Positions 33,490 through 41,499 of a stretch of 64,000 bases of DNA are shown here, one piece after another. Under the pieces are notes generated by a model. The model was not told the origin of the DNA. It saw only the letters and a list, made by a program, of their open reading frames with translations, and ran no database searches. The number at the start of each line of letters is the position of its first letter. The first letter of the stretch is position 1. Source of the DNA: Sphingosinicella sp942492965 (lineage in GTDB: Bacteria > Pseudomonadota > Alphaproteobacteria > Sphingomonadales > Sphingomonadaceae); assembly GCA_942492965.1 (NCBI GenBank), contig OW818656.1, positions 2,852,001 to 2,916,000 of the forward strand, written 5' to 3'. The position numbers and the translations under genes were made by a program.

Positions 33490-34674
33490 TCAGCGCACGG
33501 CCGCGACGGCGGCGGCGAACGCGGGGATCGCGTCCGGCGTCAGGCCGGCGACGTTGATGCGGCCTGATCCCGCCATGTAAACAGCGTGAACTTCGCGCAG
33601 CGTGCGGATTTGCTCGGGGCTCAGCGGCAGCATCGAGAACATGCCCGTCTGCTTGGTCAAACCAATTGCCGGGTCGCACGCGGCAACGCCTTCGCGGACG
33701 GAAAGGATGCGCAGCCGCATTGCGTCCAGCTCCGCACGCCAGCTTGCCGTGAGTTCGGCGCTGTCGAGGATGGTGCGGACGATCGCCGCGCCGTGATCGG
33801 GCGGCATCGACCAGTTGGCGCGGGCGAGCGCGAGAAGGTTGGACTGGATGACCGCCGCTCTGTCGGACACCGCGAACAGCGCGCCGACGCGCTCGCGGTA
33901 GAGGCCGAAATTCTTGTCGCAGCTATAGGCGACGAGGACTTCCGGATTATGCGCCACGACCGCACGCAGACCCGCCGCATCCGCGTCGAGGCCGTTTCCG
34001 AGCCCCTGATAGGCGAGGTCGACGAAGGGCAGCAGGCCGCGCTCCGCGATCAGCGGCGCGATCGTGTTCCACTGGTCCACCGTGTAGTCGGCGCCCGTCG
34101 GGTTGTGGCAGCAGCCGTGCAGCAGGATCACGTCGCCCGGCGTGGCGGCGTTGATGGCAGCCAGCGTCTCGTCGAAGCACAATGTCTGCGTCGCCACGTC
34201 GAAGTGCTTGAACGGCACGATTTGCAGCCCGGCCGCTTCCATCAGCGGCACATGGTTCGGCCATGTCGGCGTGCCTACAAGAACGCGCGTCCCCGCGCGG
34301 CCGCGCGCCAGCAGTTCGGCACCGAGCCGGAGCGCGCCCGTGCCGCCCGGTGTCTGCACGCCGCAGAGCCGGGCGCGGCCGATCTCGCCGAACGCGATCG
34401 GGGTCAGAAGCTCCGCGAAGCGCGCGTCGCCCTCAGGCCCCAGGTACGATTTCGTCTGCTGGTCCTTCAGCAGGATGGCTTCGGCGGCCTTCACCGCGGC
34501 CATCACCGGCGTCTTGCCGCTCGCATCGCGATAGACGCCGACGCCCATGTCGATCTTGGTCGTCCGGGGGTCGTCGCGGAACAGACCGATCAGCGCAAGC
34601 AGCGGGTCGGCGGGCTGGGCGGTGAGCCCGTCCAGAACCGATCCGGTTTCGATTTGTGCTGCCAGTGCGCTCAT
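33490..34674 (-). CDS. Aromatic/aspartate aminotransferase (class I, TyrB-like)
   Basis: 394-residue pyridoxal-phosphate enzyme. PLP lysine is Lys254 in SCDKNFGLYRERVG, a motif specific to the aspartate/aromatic (Ia) branch. Also KIDMGVGVYRDASGKTPVM, TPGGTGALRLGAELL and HGCCHNPTGADYT. It transfers the amino group of aromatic or acidic amino acids to 2-oxoglutarate. ATG 34674 follows GGGAGATGG. It lies 14 bp before E1 and probably supplies a 2-oxo acid. The Lrp regulator is divergent. Confidence 0.92.
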   Translation of the reverse strand: MSALAAQIETGSVLDGLTAQPADPLLALIGLFRDDPRTTKIDMGVGVYRDASGKTPVMAAVKAAEAILLKDQQTKSYLGPEGDARFAELLTPIAFGEIGRARLCGVQTPGGTGALRLGAELLARGRAGTRVLVGTPTWPNHVPLMEAAGLQIVPFKHFDVATQTLCFDETLAAINAATPGDVILLHGCCHNPTGADYTVDQWNTIAPLIAERGLLPFVDLAYQGLGNGLDADAAGLRAVVAHNPEVLVAYSCDKNFGLYRERVGALFAVSDRAAVIQSNLLALARANWSMPPDHGAAIVRTILDSAELTASWRAELDAMRLRILSVREGVAACDPAIGLTKQTGMFSMLPLSPEQIRTLREVHAVYMAGSGRINVAGLTPDAIPAFAAAVAAVR

Positions 34675-34809
34675 CCAGCCATCTCCCAATACGACGTTTG
34701 AACAGGATAGTCGGGAAACGGCGAAAACTTCTTTCAATCTTCAGATATTTTGCGGTATTTGTGATATGGTTTCTCGGATTTACGTGTGTTTGTGAAATGA
34801 GTGCGTCAT

Positions 34810-35262
34810 ATGGATGAAATCGACCGCCAGATCGTCCGAATCATGCAGGAAGACGGCGGCATCAGCAGCGCTGCGCTCGGCGAGCGCGTGGGCGCGTCGG
34901 CGGCATCCTGCTGGCGCCGTATCCGCAATCTCGAAAACGATGGGGTGCTCGGGCCGGTGGTGCGCCTGGTGAACCGCGACGCGGTTGGAAAAGGCCTCGA
35001 TGTCGTCTGTCAGGTCCGCATCAAGTCGCACGAACGCGGCGCCCGCGAGGATTTCGAGGCGTGGGTGCTGGTGCGCGAGGAGATCATGGAGTGTCTCTCC
35101 ATGTCCGGCGAGTGGGACTATCAGCTCCGCGTCGTCGTGGCGGACGTCGGCGCCTACGAAGCGTTCCTGATGCGCAAGCTCCTGAACCACGCGGCGGTGG
35201 CGTCCACCGCCTCGCACTTCGCGCTCAAGCGCATCAAGTATACGACTGCCGTGCCGGTATAA
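34810..35262 (+). CDS. Lrp/AsnC-family transcriptional regulator
   Basis: 150-residue amino-acid-responsive regulator. N-terminal helix-turn-helix IDRQIVRIMQEDGGISSAAL and ERVGASAASCWRRIRNLEND; C-terminal RAM ligand domain with MECLSMSGEWDYQLRVVVAD. ATG 34810 was chosen; GTG 34801 is in frame and neither has a clear Shine-Dalgarno. It is divergent from the aminotransferase-E1-E2 genes across a 135-bp AT-rich gap and most likely controls them in response to an amino acid. Confidence 0.92.
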   Translation: MDEIDRQIVRIMQEDGGISSAALGERVGASAASCWRRIRNLENDGVLGPVVRLVNRDAVGKGLDVVCQVRIKSHERGAREDFEAWVLVREEIMECLSMSGEWDYQLRVVVADVGAYEAFLMRKLLNHAAVASTASHFALKRIKYTTAVPV

Positions 35263-35286
35263 CCGCTACCCGCCCGGTAATTTCGT

Positions 35287-35400
35287 CTACTTAGCCGCGT
35301 CCGAAACCGCCTCGCCCGCGGACTCCAGATCCTTGCCCACACCGCCGATCGTATTGCACGCTGCCAGCAGCAGCACCGCGGCGACCATCACGTAACGCAT
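35287..35400 (-). CDS. Entericidin-like small lipoprotein
   Basis: 37-residue peptide: MRYVMVAAVLLLAAC, then NTIGGVGKDLESAGEAVSDAAK. The lipobox (LAAC) and the GKDLESAGEAVSDAA tail are characteristic of entericidin A/B, small membrane lipoproteins linked to stationary phase or stress. ATG 35400 has GGAGAG upstream. The convergent Lrp gene ends 24 bp away. Confidence 0.85.
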   Translation of the reverse strand: MRYVMVAAVLLLAACNTIGGVGKDLESAGEAVSDAAK

Positions 35401-35576
35401 CTTGCTCTCCAAACCCTGTCCGGCCGGGATCCCGTGACCCCGATTTTCTGCCCGCTGTTTTCTAGGCAATTGTCGCCCCCGAGGTGAACAGGGAATTTAC
35501 GGATCGCGGAAGCCTGCGGCACGGCGCCTCATCCCCGCGCCCCGATTCGCCGGTGACAAGCCGCAGCGATGTTCCT

Positions 35577-35984
35577 ATGGCACCGCACATGATCGGGGGA
35601 CTGCGGAAAGGCTGGATACGGGAAGGGGCGGTTGCGGCCGCGCTGTTCCTTGTGCTGTTCGCCCGCATCCTCGTCCCGTCGGGCTACATGCCCGTCGCGA
35701 CCGCGAACGGCGTTCTCGTCACGCTTTGCACCGGAAACGGGCCGGTCGAGATGCTGCTCGATCTCGGCGGCGATCACGCGCCGGGCAAGCACGACTCCTC
35801 CGGCATGGACGCGCCTTGCGCGTTCGCCGGCATGGGTGGCGGCACGCTTGCCGCCGCGCCTGTGCTCACGGTCTTCGTCGCGATCGATGCGGGGCGGACG
35901 TTCAGCCGTGCCATTGCGGACCTCACGGTCCACCGCCTCGCGGCACCGCCGCCACCTGCGATCGGTCCCCCCGCGCGCGCCTGA
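35577..35984 (+). CDS. DUF2946 family protein, possible metal-binding periplasmic protein
   Basis: About 135 residues. One hydrophobic N-terminal segment (GAVAAALFLVLFARILVPSG), then a conserved YMPVATANGVLVTLCTGNGP and a His/Met/Cys-rich stretch (GDHAPGKHDSSGMDAPCAFA), ending PPPPAIGPPARA. This pattern defines DUF2946, often next to metal receptors and suspected of copper or metal handling. The start is uncertain: ATG 35577 or 35589. It precedes a TonB receptor and a PepSY protein on the same strand. Confidence 0.75.
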   Translation: MAPHMIGGLRKGWIREGAVAAALFLVLFARILVPSGYMPVATANGVLVTLCTGNGPVEMLLDLGGDHAPGKHDSSGMDAPCAFAGMGGGTLAAAPVLTVFVAIDAGRTFSRAIADLTVHRLAAPPPPAIGPPARA

Positions 35985-36103
35985 CGGCCCGCGGCGTATC
36001 GCCAAGGTCTCGCCGCCGATCGGGGCCGTCCTCTCCGACCATCCCGAAGAGATTCTGCCGGAGCCTGCGCCGCGTGCGCGCCCGGCCGACAGGAGGACGT
36101 ATC

Positions 36104-38146
36104 GTGAAAATTCTGTTTGCAGCCCTGCTTGCCACCACCGCCGCCACGCCCGCGATCGCCGCGGACGAGATCGAGTCCGAGATCGTTGTCACCGGCAACA
36201 AGTTCTCGGGAGACTTCGGCGAAAAATCGGGCATCCCGATCGACCGCCTGCCGCAGAGCGTGCAGATCGTAACCGCCGACGACATCATCGAAAGCGGCGC
36301 CCGTTCGATCAGCGACCTGCTGCGCGGCGTGCCGAGCGCCAATGCGGGTTCATCGCGCGTCAGCGCCTACCAGTCGTTCACACTCAAGGTGCGCGGCTTC
36401 CTTGCCGACCAGATGCGCAACGGGATGCGCCAGCGCTATTATGAGGATGTCGATGCGTCCGCGCTTTCGAACATCGAGCGCGTCGAGGTGCTGAAGGGGC
36501 CTTCGGGCGTGCTCTATGGCCAGTCGGCGGTCGGCGGCATCATCAGCATCGTCACCAAGCGCCCGCAGGCGGAACCTGCCGCGAACTTTTCCGCCACCTT
36601 CGGCAGCTTCGACCAGAAGGTGGTCGCGTTCGACATGACGGGCGGCGTCGCGCCCGGCCTCTCGATCCGCGCCACGGGAGAGGTCGAGCGTTCGAACACG
36701 TTCGTCGATTTCCAGGACATGGACCGCGTGAACGGCGGCCTCAGCCTGCACTACGCCGGCGAGGGCTTCAGCGCGAATCTCGTCGCCGAATACACCGAGC
36801 GCAAGACGAGCCGTTACCCGGGTCTGCCCGTCGTCGGCACCGTGACGCCGAGCGGCGGCGAGCGGTTGCGGCGCGGCCTCAATCTCGGCGAGCCTGCTGC
36901 CGATCGGCTCTCCGCCGACGCACCGCTGGTGCAGGCGTGGGTGGACGTGAAGCTGGCGGATGGCTGGACGCTCACGCCGCGCATCCAGTACCAGGAATTC
37001 AACTCGTCGTTCCTGCAAATCCGGCTGCGCGCTCCCATCACCTCCACGCTCATCAGTCGCAACGGCCGCATCGGGCGGGAGGACGATGCCTACACGATCA
37101 CGCAGCTCGATCTTGCCGGCACCTTGAAGACCGGCCCGGTCACGCACAAGCTGCTCCTCGGCTACGAATACGACCGGGAGCGGGGCCGCTTCACGCAATA
37201 CTCGCTGGATAACGTCACGCCGATCGACGTGACGGCGCCCGTTTACACCTACGACACCACCCCGCCTGCCACGAGCTTCGCGTTCGACAGCTTCTACAAT
37301 ATCGATGGCCATGCGGTTTACCTCCAGGATCAGGTCTCGCTCACCGATCGCTGGGATGTCGTCGGCGCCGTTCGGCACAGCTGGGTGAAGGCATCGGGCG
37401 GCGACTGGGGCGGGGCTGCTGCAGATCGCACGCCGATCGAATCGACGATCTGGCAGATCGGCTCGACCTACCGCGTCAGCGAGCCGCTATCGGTCTATGC
37501 CGGCTACAACACCGGCTTCGATGTCGAAAGCAGCGCCGGCGCGCGCGCAGCGGATGGGAAGCCGCTGAAGCCCGAAGAATCGAACCAGCTGGAGGCCGGT
37601 CTCCGTTTCCGCCACGGCGATTTCCGGGCGAGCCTCGCGGCGTTTCGCATCAAGCGCGTGAACGCGCTCACCGTCGATCTCGACAATCCCGATTTCAGCA
37701 TCAACGTCGGCGCGCAGCGGGTGCAGGGCGTGGAGCTTGAGGGCGAGTGGCAGCCCGTGCCATGGTGGACGCTTTCGGCGGGCTACGCCCTGCTCGATTC
37801 GAAGATCACGCGCAGCAACGACGGCGACCAAGGTCTCCGGCTCGGCGACGTGCCGCGGCACACGATCACCGCGCGCACGGCGGTTGCCGTCCCTGGCACG
37901 CCGCTCACGCTCCGCGCGGCGGTCAACCACGTCGGCAGCCGCCTTCTGGTGAACGGCAGCGCGGTCAGCCTGCCTGCCTACACGATCGCCGATCTCGGCG
38001 CCGGATTGCGCGCGGGCCGCTTCACGATTGACGCGACCGTCAGCAACCTGTTCGACAAGCTGTATTACACCGCCTCGGGCAACGGTTTCGCGGTCAATCC
38101 GGGCGATCCGCGGACGTTCAGCATCCGCGTCGGCGTCGGCTTCTGA
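36104..38146 (+). CDS. TonB-dependent siderophore/metallophore receptor
   Basis: 680-residue outer-membrane receptor. Signal MKILFAALLATTAATPAIAA, TonB box SEIVVTGNK, plug with RLPQSVQIVTADDIIESGAR and IERVEVLKGPSGVLYGQSA, and the siderophore-receptor form GGIISIVTKRP. The C-terminus PGDPRTFSIRVGVGF ends with the Phe needed for barrel insertion. The start is a GTG at 36104 with a perfect AGGAGG 8 bp upstream. It is flanked by DUF2946 and PepSY genes, indicating metal (iron or copper) uptake; the ligand is unknown. Confidence 0.92.
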   Translation: MKILFAALLATTAATPAIAADEIESEIVVTGNKFSGDFGEKSGIPIDRLPQSVQIVTADDIIESGARSISDLLRGVPSANAGSSRVSAYQSFTLKVRGFLADQMRNGMRQRYYEDVDASALSNIERVEVLKGPSGVLYGQSAVGGIISIVTKRPQAEPAANFSATFGSFDQKVVAFDMTGGVAPGLSIRATGEVERSNTFVDFQDMDRVNGGLSLHYAGEGFSANLVAEYTERKTSRYPGLPVVGTVTPSGGERLRRGLNLGEPAADRLSADAPLVQAWVDVKLADGWTLTPRIQYQEFNSSFLQIRLRAPITSTLISRNGRIGREDDAYTITQLDLAGTLKTGPVTHKLLLGYEYDRERGRFTQYSLDNVTPIDVTAPVYTYDTTPPATSFAFDSFYNIDGHAVYLQDQVSLTDRWDVVGAVRHSWVKASGGDWGGAAADRTPIESTIWQIGSTYRVSEPLSVYAGYNTGFDVESSAGARAADGKPLKPEESNQLEAGLRFRHGDFRASLAAFRIKRVNALTVDLDNPDFSINVGAQRVQGVELEGEWQPVPWWTLSAGYALLDSKITRSNDGDQGLRLGDVPRHTITARTAVAVPGTPLTLRAAVNHVGSRLLVNGSAVSLPAYTIADLGAGLRAGRFTIDATVSNLFDKLYYTASGNGFAVNPGDPRTFSIRVGVGF

Positions 38147-38163
38147 CAGGGGAGGGGCGGACC

Positions 38164-39528
38164 ATGCAGAGGACACCGGGCACCGGCGCCTACCGATCCG
38201 TCTGGCGCTGGCATTTCTACGCGGGGCTGTTTTCGGCGCCGCTGCTCATCGTGCTGACGCTGACGGGTGCGATCTACCTGTTCGACAGGGAAATCGACGG
38301 CTGGTGGAACCGCGATATGCAGGCTGTTGCGGTGGGCGGGGCGGCGCTCCCGCTCGCTGCGCAGGAGGCTGCCGTGCTGCGGGCGGTTCCCGGCGCCGTC
38401 ATCGGCAGGGTCCGCCTCCCCCACAACGCAGGCGAGGCCGCCGTCTGGAACGTCCGGCTTCCGGGCGGCACGGCACGGGACGTGTATCTCGATCCGTATC
38501 GCGGCATCGTGACCGGCACCGCCGATCCAGCGCTGCAGCCGACCGTGATCGTCCGCGATCTCCACGGCAACCTGATGGGCGGCGAGATCGGTAGCCATGT
38601 CGTCGAGCTTGTCGCCTGCTGGACGCTGGTGATGCTCGCGACCGGCATCTGGCTCTGGTGGCCACGGCGCTGGAAGCTGCGCGGTGTGCTGGTGCCCCGG
38701 CTGTCCGCGACCGGCCGGCGGTTCTGGCGCGACCTTCACGCCATTCCCGCCACGGTCAATGCGCTGCTCGTGGCGCTTCTGGTGCTGACCGGGCTGCCGT
38801 GGTCCGCCTTCTGGGGGCAGCAGTTCGCGCGCATCGGCGAAAGCGTGCCGTTCGTCGCGCCCTCGCCGAATTTCAAGGCGCCGCCTACAGTGGACCCCGG
38901 GCTTGCGGCCGATGAACACGCCATGCACGATCCCGATTCCGCGAAGCTGCCGTGGACGATCCGTCAGATGCCGATGCCGCACGGCTCGGGTGGCCACGGT
39001 CTCGGCATTGCCGAGATCGAACAGCTGCTTCCGCGTCTCCACCGCGAGCGTTTCGGCGGCGGCGTGCGCATCTTCTACCCGACCACACCCGGCGGCGTCT
39101 TCACGATCAGCTATGTGCCGGACAAGGCAGCGGGCCAGCGCACGATCCATGTCGATCCCGGCACAGGCGCGATCCTCGGCGACATCGGATGGGAAAACTA
39201 CAGCCCGGTCGCAAAGGCGGTGGAGTGGGGCGTCTCGCTCCACGTCGGCCGCGAATACGGCCTCGCCAACCAGCTTGCGAACCTCGCGGTGTGTCTCGCC
39301 CTCATAGGCGGTGTCGTCGCCGGGATCGTCCTCTGGTGGCGCAGGCGCCCCGAAGGCGAACTGGCGGCGCCGATCACCCATGCGGATGATCGGCTACCGC
39401 CCGTCGTCGTCGGGATGATCGCGGCGCTTGCCGTGCTCTTCCCGCTTGTCGGCGCCTCGCTTCTGCTCGTGCTCGGCGGCCGGTGGCTCAGCCGTCGATA
39501 TCGAGCCCCAGCGCCAGCCGTCCGCTGA
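38164..39528 (+). CDS. PepSY-associated TM protein
   Basis: 454-residue inner-membrane protein. Helix 1 WRWHFYAGLFSAPLLIVLTL, with WHFYAGL typical of the family, then GAIYLFDREIDGWWN, a PepSY periplasmic part, helix LVACWTLVMLATGIWLWWPR, another PepSY (GGVFTISYVPDKAAGQRTIH), and C-terminal helices. Such proteins accompany siderophore receptors and are thought to reduce or release the metal; some relatives are iron reductases. It starts 17 bp after the receptor with GGGGAGGGG upstream. Its 3' end overlaps the convergent acyl-CoA dehydrogenase gene by 41 bp. Confidence 0.9.
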   Translation: MQRTPGTGAYRSVWRWHFYAGLFSAPLLIVLTLTGAIYLFDREIDGWWNRDMQAVAVGGAALPLAAQEAAVLRAVPGAVIGRVRLPHNAGEAAVWNVRLPGGTARDVYLDPYRGIVTGTADPALQPTVIVRDLHGNLMGGEIGSHVVELVACWTLVMLATGIWLWWPRRWKLRGVLVPRLSATGRRFWRDLHAIPATVNALLVALLVLTGLPWSAFWGQQFARIGESVPFVAPSPNFKAPPTVDPGLAADEHAMHDPDSAKLPWTIRQMPMPHGSGGHGLGIAEIEQLLPRLHRERFGGGVRIFYPTTPGGVFTISYVPDKAAGQRTIHVDPGTGAILGDIGWENYSPVAKAVEWGVSLHVGREYGLANQLANLAVCLALIGGVVAGIVLWWRRRPEGELAAPITHADDRLPPVVVGMIAALAVLFPLVGASLLLVLGGRWLSRRYRAPAPAVR

Positions 39529-40630
39529 AGTCGCGCTGCGCCGGGCCTTGCAGGGGGTGGAAGCGCGCTCCCTGCACGTCGCGGAAGGCGCGTTCGATCC
39601 CCGCGCTCGTGTAGAAGGCCGCGCCGCCCGCGACTTCGAGCGCCAGTTCGGCGGTTCGGATCGCGTTTTGTCCGGCGACCGTGCGTCCGGTCATGATCGC
39701 ATTCGTGGTTTCCGGCCCCGGCATCGCCGTTTCCGCCGTGGCGATCATAGCGTCGAGCGCCGTTTCCGCCGTCCAGAATGCCGTCTGCATCTCGCCCGCA
39801 AGACCAATCAGTCCTGCGTTCGCGGGCTTCGATCTGGCCATCGCCAGCGCGGCGTCGCGCGCGCTTTCGGCGACGCCCAGGTAGGCGGAATAGATGAGCG
39901 GGAAGGCGATCATGCTGATCGTGTGGAACAGCGGATGCCAAGCGCCCTGCGGCCGCCGGCCCGAGATGGCGGCGTCGGGCACGAACACGCCTTTCAGCTC
40001 CACGTCGTTGGAGCCCGTGCCGCGCATCCCCATCACGTGCCACGTGTCGAGGATGCTGACGCCCTCAGCCTTGAACGGCACCGCGAAGTGCAGCACGGTC
40101 GGCCCGGCGTCGGGGTCGTCATAGACCGCGCTCGTCATCAGCAGGTCGCCCGCCGGGCAGCCGCTTGAGAATATCTTGCGCGCATCGATCCGGAAGCCGC
40201 CGTCGACCTTCGTGGCCGTGCCCGCGCTTTTCAGCCAGTCCGACCCGCCGCTCGATACGAGCACGAGGTTCTCTGCCGCGACGCGCCGCAGCAGGCCGTC
40301 CGTCGGCGCCTGCTGATGCGTCCAGCGCCACGCGGCTGTCGCGACCAGATGCGCGTGCATCGAGAAGGCGAGGGCGGTCGATCCGCAGCGCGTGCCGATC
40401 TGGCGGATGATGCCGCAAAGCGTGCGGTAATCGATGCCGCCGCCGCCAAGCTCTGCGGGAACCGCTGCTGCGATCAGGCCGGAATCGCGCAGTTTCGCGT
40501 AGTTTTCCGCAACGAAACGCGCATCCGTGTCATGGGCGGCGGCGACCGCGCCCACGGCTGCGGCGATTTCCGCGCCGATCGCTGTCCAGTTACGCGGGGT
40601 TTGCATTTTCAGAACCGGTGTTGCCGACAT
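39488..40630 (-). CDS. Acyl-CoA dehydrogenase / flavin monooxygenase family protein
   Basis: 380-residue flavoenzyme of the acyl-CoA dehydrogenase fold. N-terminal helices, then LAFSMHAHLVATAAWRW, a beta domain with FRIDARKIFSSGCPAGDLLM and WHVMGMRGTGSNDVELKGVF, and a helical C-terminal domain (ALEVAGGAAFYTSAGIERAF, then RDVQGARFHPLQGPAQ). The WDTxGMRGTGS pattern is shared by dehydrogenases and DszC-type monooxygenases, so the reaction is not settled. ATG 40630 follows GAGGAG. Divergent from the HxlR regulator, which probably controls it. Confidence 0.85.
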   Translation of the reverse strand: MSATPVLKMQTPRNWTAIGAEIAAAVGAVAAAHDTDARFVAENYAKLRDSGLIAAAVPAELGGGGIDYRTLCGIIRQIGTRCGSTALAFSMHAHLVATAAWRWTHQQAPTDGLLRRVAAENLVLVSSGGSDWLKSAGTATKVDGGFRIDARKIFSSGCPAGDLLMTSAVYDDPDAGPTVLHFAVPFKAEGVSILDTWHVMGMRGTGSNDVELKGVFVPDAAISGRRPQGAWHPLFHTISMIAFPLIYSAYLGVAESARDAALAMARSKPANAGLIGLAGEMQTAFWTAETALDAMIATAETAMPGPETTNAIMTGRTVAGQNAIRTAELALEVAGGAAFYTSAGIERAFRDVQGARFHPLQGPAQRDFSGRLALGLDIDG

Positions 40631-40692
40631 GTCGTCATCTCCTCAATCGGGTGTTGACGCAACTGATCGCGGTTTTGCCGGGGCGCGGCCAG

Positions 40693-40729
40693 TTCAGCAT
40701 CTGAATCGCCCCGGTACAAAATCTGAACT
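40693..40729. promoter_or_regulatory. Candidate HxlR operator
   Basis: In the 149-bp divergent gap is TTCAG-CAT-CTGAA (40693-40705), perfect arms, with a further CTGAACT half-site at 40723-40729. Likely binding sites for the adjacent HxlR regulator. Inferred from symmetry and position only. Confidence 0.4.
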
Positions 40730-40779
40730 CGTCACCTGCGGCCTCTTCGCGGTAAAATGCCCCGCAAAGGAACCCGACC

Positions 40780-41499
40780 ATGGCACACACGACCTACGGC
40801 CAGTTCTGCCCCGTCGCGATGGCGGCGGAGATTCTCTGTACGCGCTGGACCGTTGTGCTCCTGCGCGAACTCATCGCCGGCTCCTCGCGCTTCAACGATC
40901 TGCGCCGCGGTCTCCCGCGCATGTCGCCCGCGCTCCTTTCTCAGCGGCTGAAGGAGCTTGAGGCGGCGGGCATCATACACCGCCAGCCGTCCGCGCGCGA
41001 TGCCGGCGCCTTCGATTACCGGCTGACGGAGGCGGGCAGGGAGCTGGAGCCGCTCGTCGAGGCGTTCGGCCTCTGGGGCCATCGCTGGGTGGACAGCGAA
41101 CTTTCGCTCCAGCGGCTCGATGCGCAGCTCCTGATGTGGGACATGCGGCGCAACCTCGATCCGCGTCCGCTCCCCGAGCGGCGAACGGTCGTCCAGTTCC
41201 GCTATCCCGAGCTGCCAGCGGACCGGCGCGCATGGTGGCTGATGATCGAACCGGGCGCCGACATCGACCTTTGCTCGGTCGATCCCGGCTTCGATGTCGA
41301 TCTCTACGTGTCCACGGACCTCCGCACCATGACGGCGATCTGGATGGGCCACGACACCGTCGCCGCCGCCGTGGACGAGGACCGCCTGCACCTCACCGGC
41401 GACCGCCACCTCACCGCGAACATGCACACGTGGCTCGGCCTCAGCCCGTTCGCGAAGGTGCGAAAGGCATTGCCATTAATCGATGGGAGCTTGCGATAG
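40780..41499 (+). CDS. HxlR-family regulator with C-terminal SCP2-like domain
   Basis: 239 residues, about twice the usual HxlR length. The winged helix (residues 5-105) reads CPVAMAAEILCTRWTVVLLR, then SRFNDLRRGLPRMSPALLSQ and RLKELEAAGIIHR. The extra C-terminal half (RRTVVQFRYPELPADRRAWW, YVSTDLRTMTAIWMG) resembles an SCP2 lipid-binding domain, so an acyl or lipid effector is possible. The start follows AAAGGA. It is divergent from the acyl-CoA dehydrogenase-like gene. The last 24 bp overlap the 3' end of the flotillin gene on the other strand. Confidence 0.87.
   Translation: MAHTTYGQFCPVAMAAEILCTRWTVVLLRELIAGSSRFNDLRRGLPRMSPALLSQRLKELEAAGIIHRQPSARDAGAFDYRLTEAGRELEPLVEAFGLWGHRWVDSELSLQRLDAQLLMWDMRRNLDPRPLPERRTVVQFRYPELPADRRAWWLMIEPGADIDLCSVDPGFDVDLYVSTDLRTMTAIWMGHDTVAAAVDEDRLHLTGDRHLTANMHTWLGLSPFAKVRKALPLIDGSLR

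Noticed and set aside
31472..33580. 702-codon plus-strand frame
   Set aside because: Complement of the E1 gene, which has clear catalytic motifs on the other strand.
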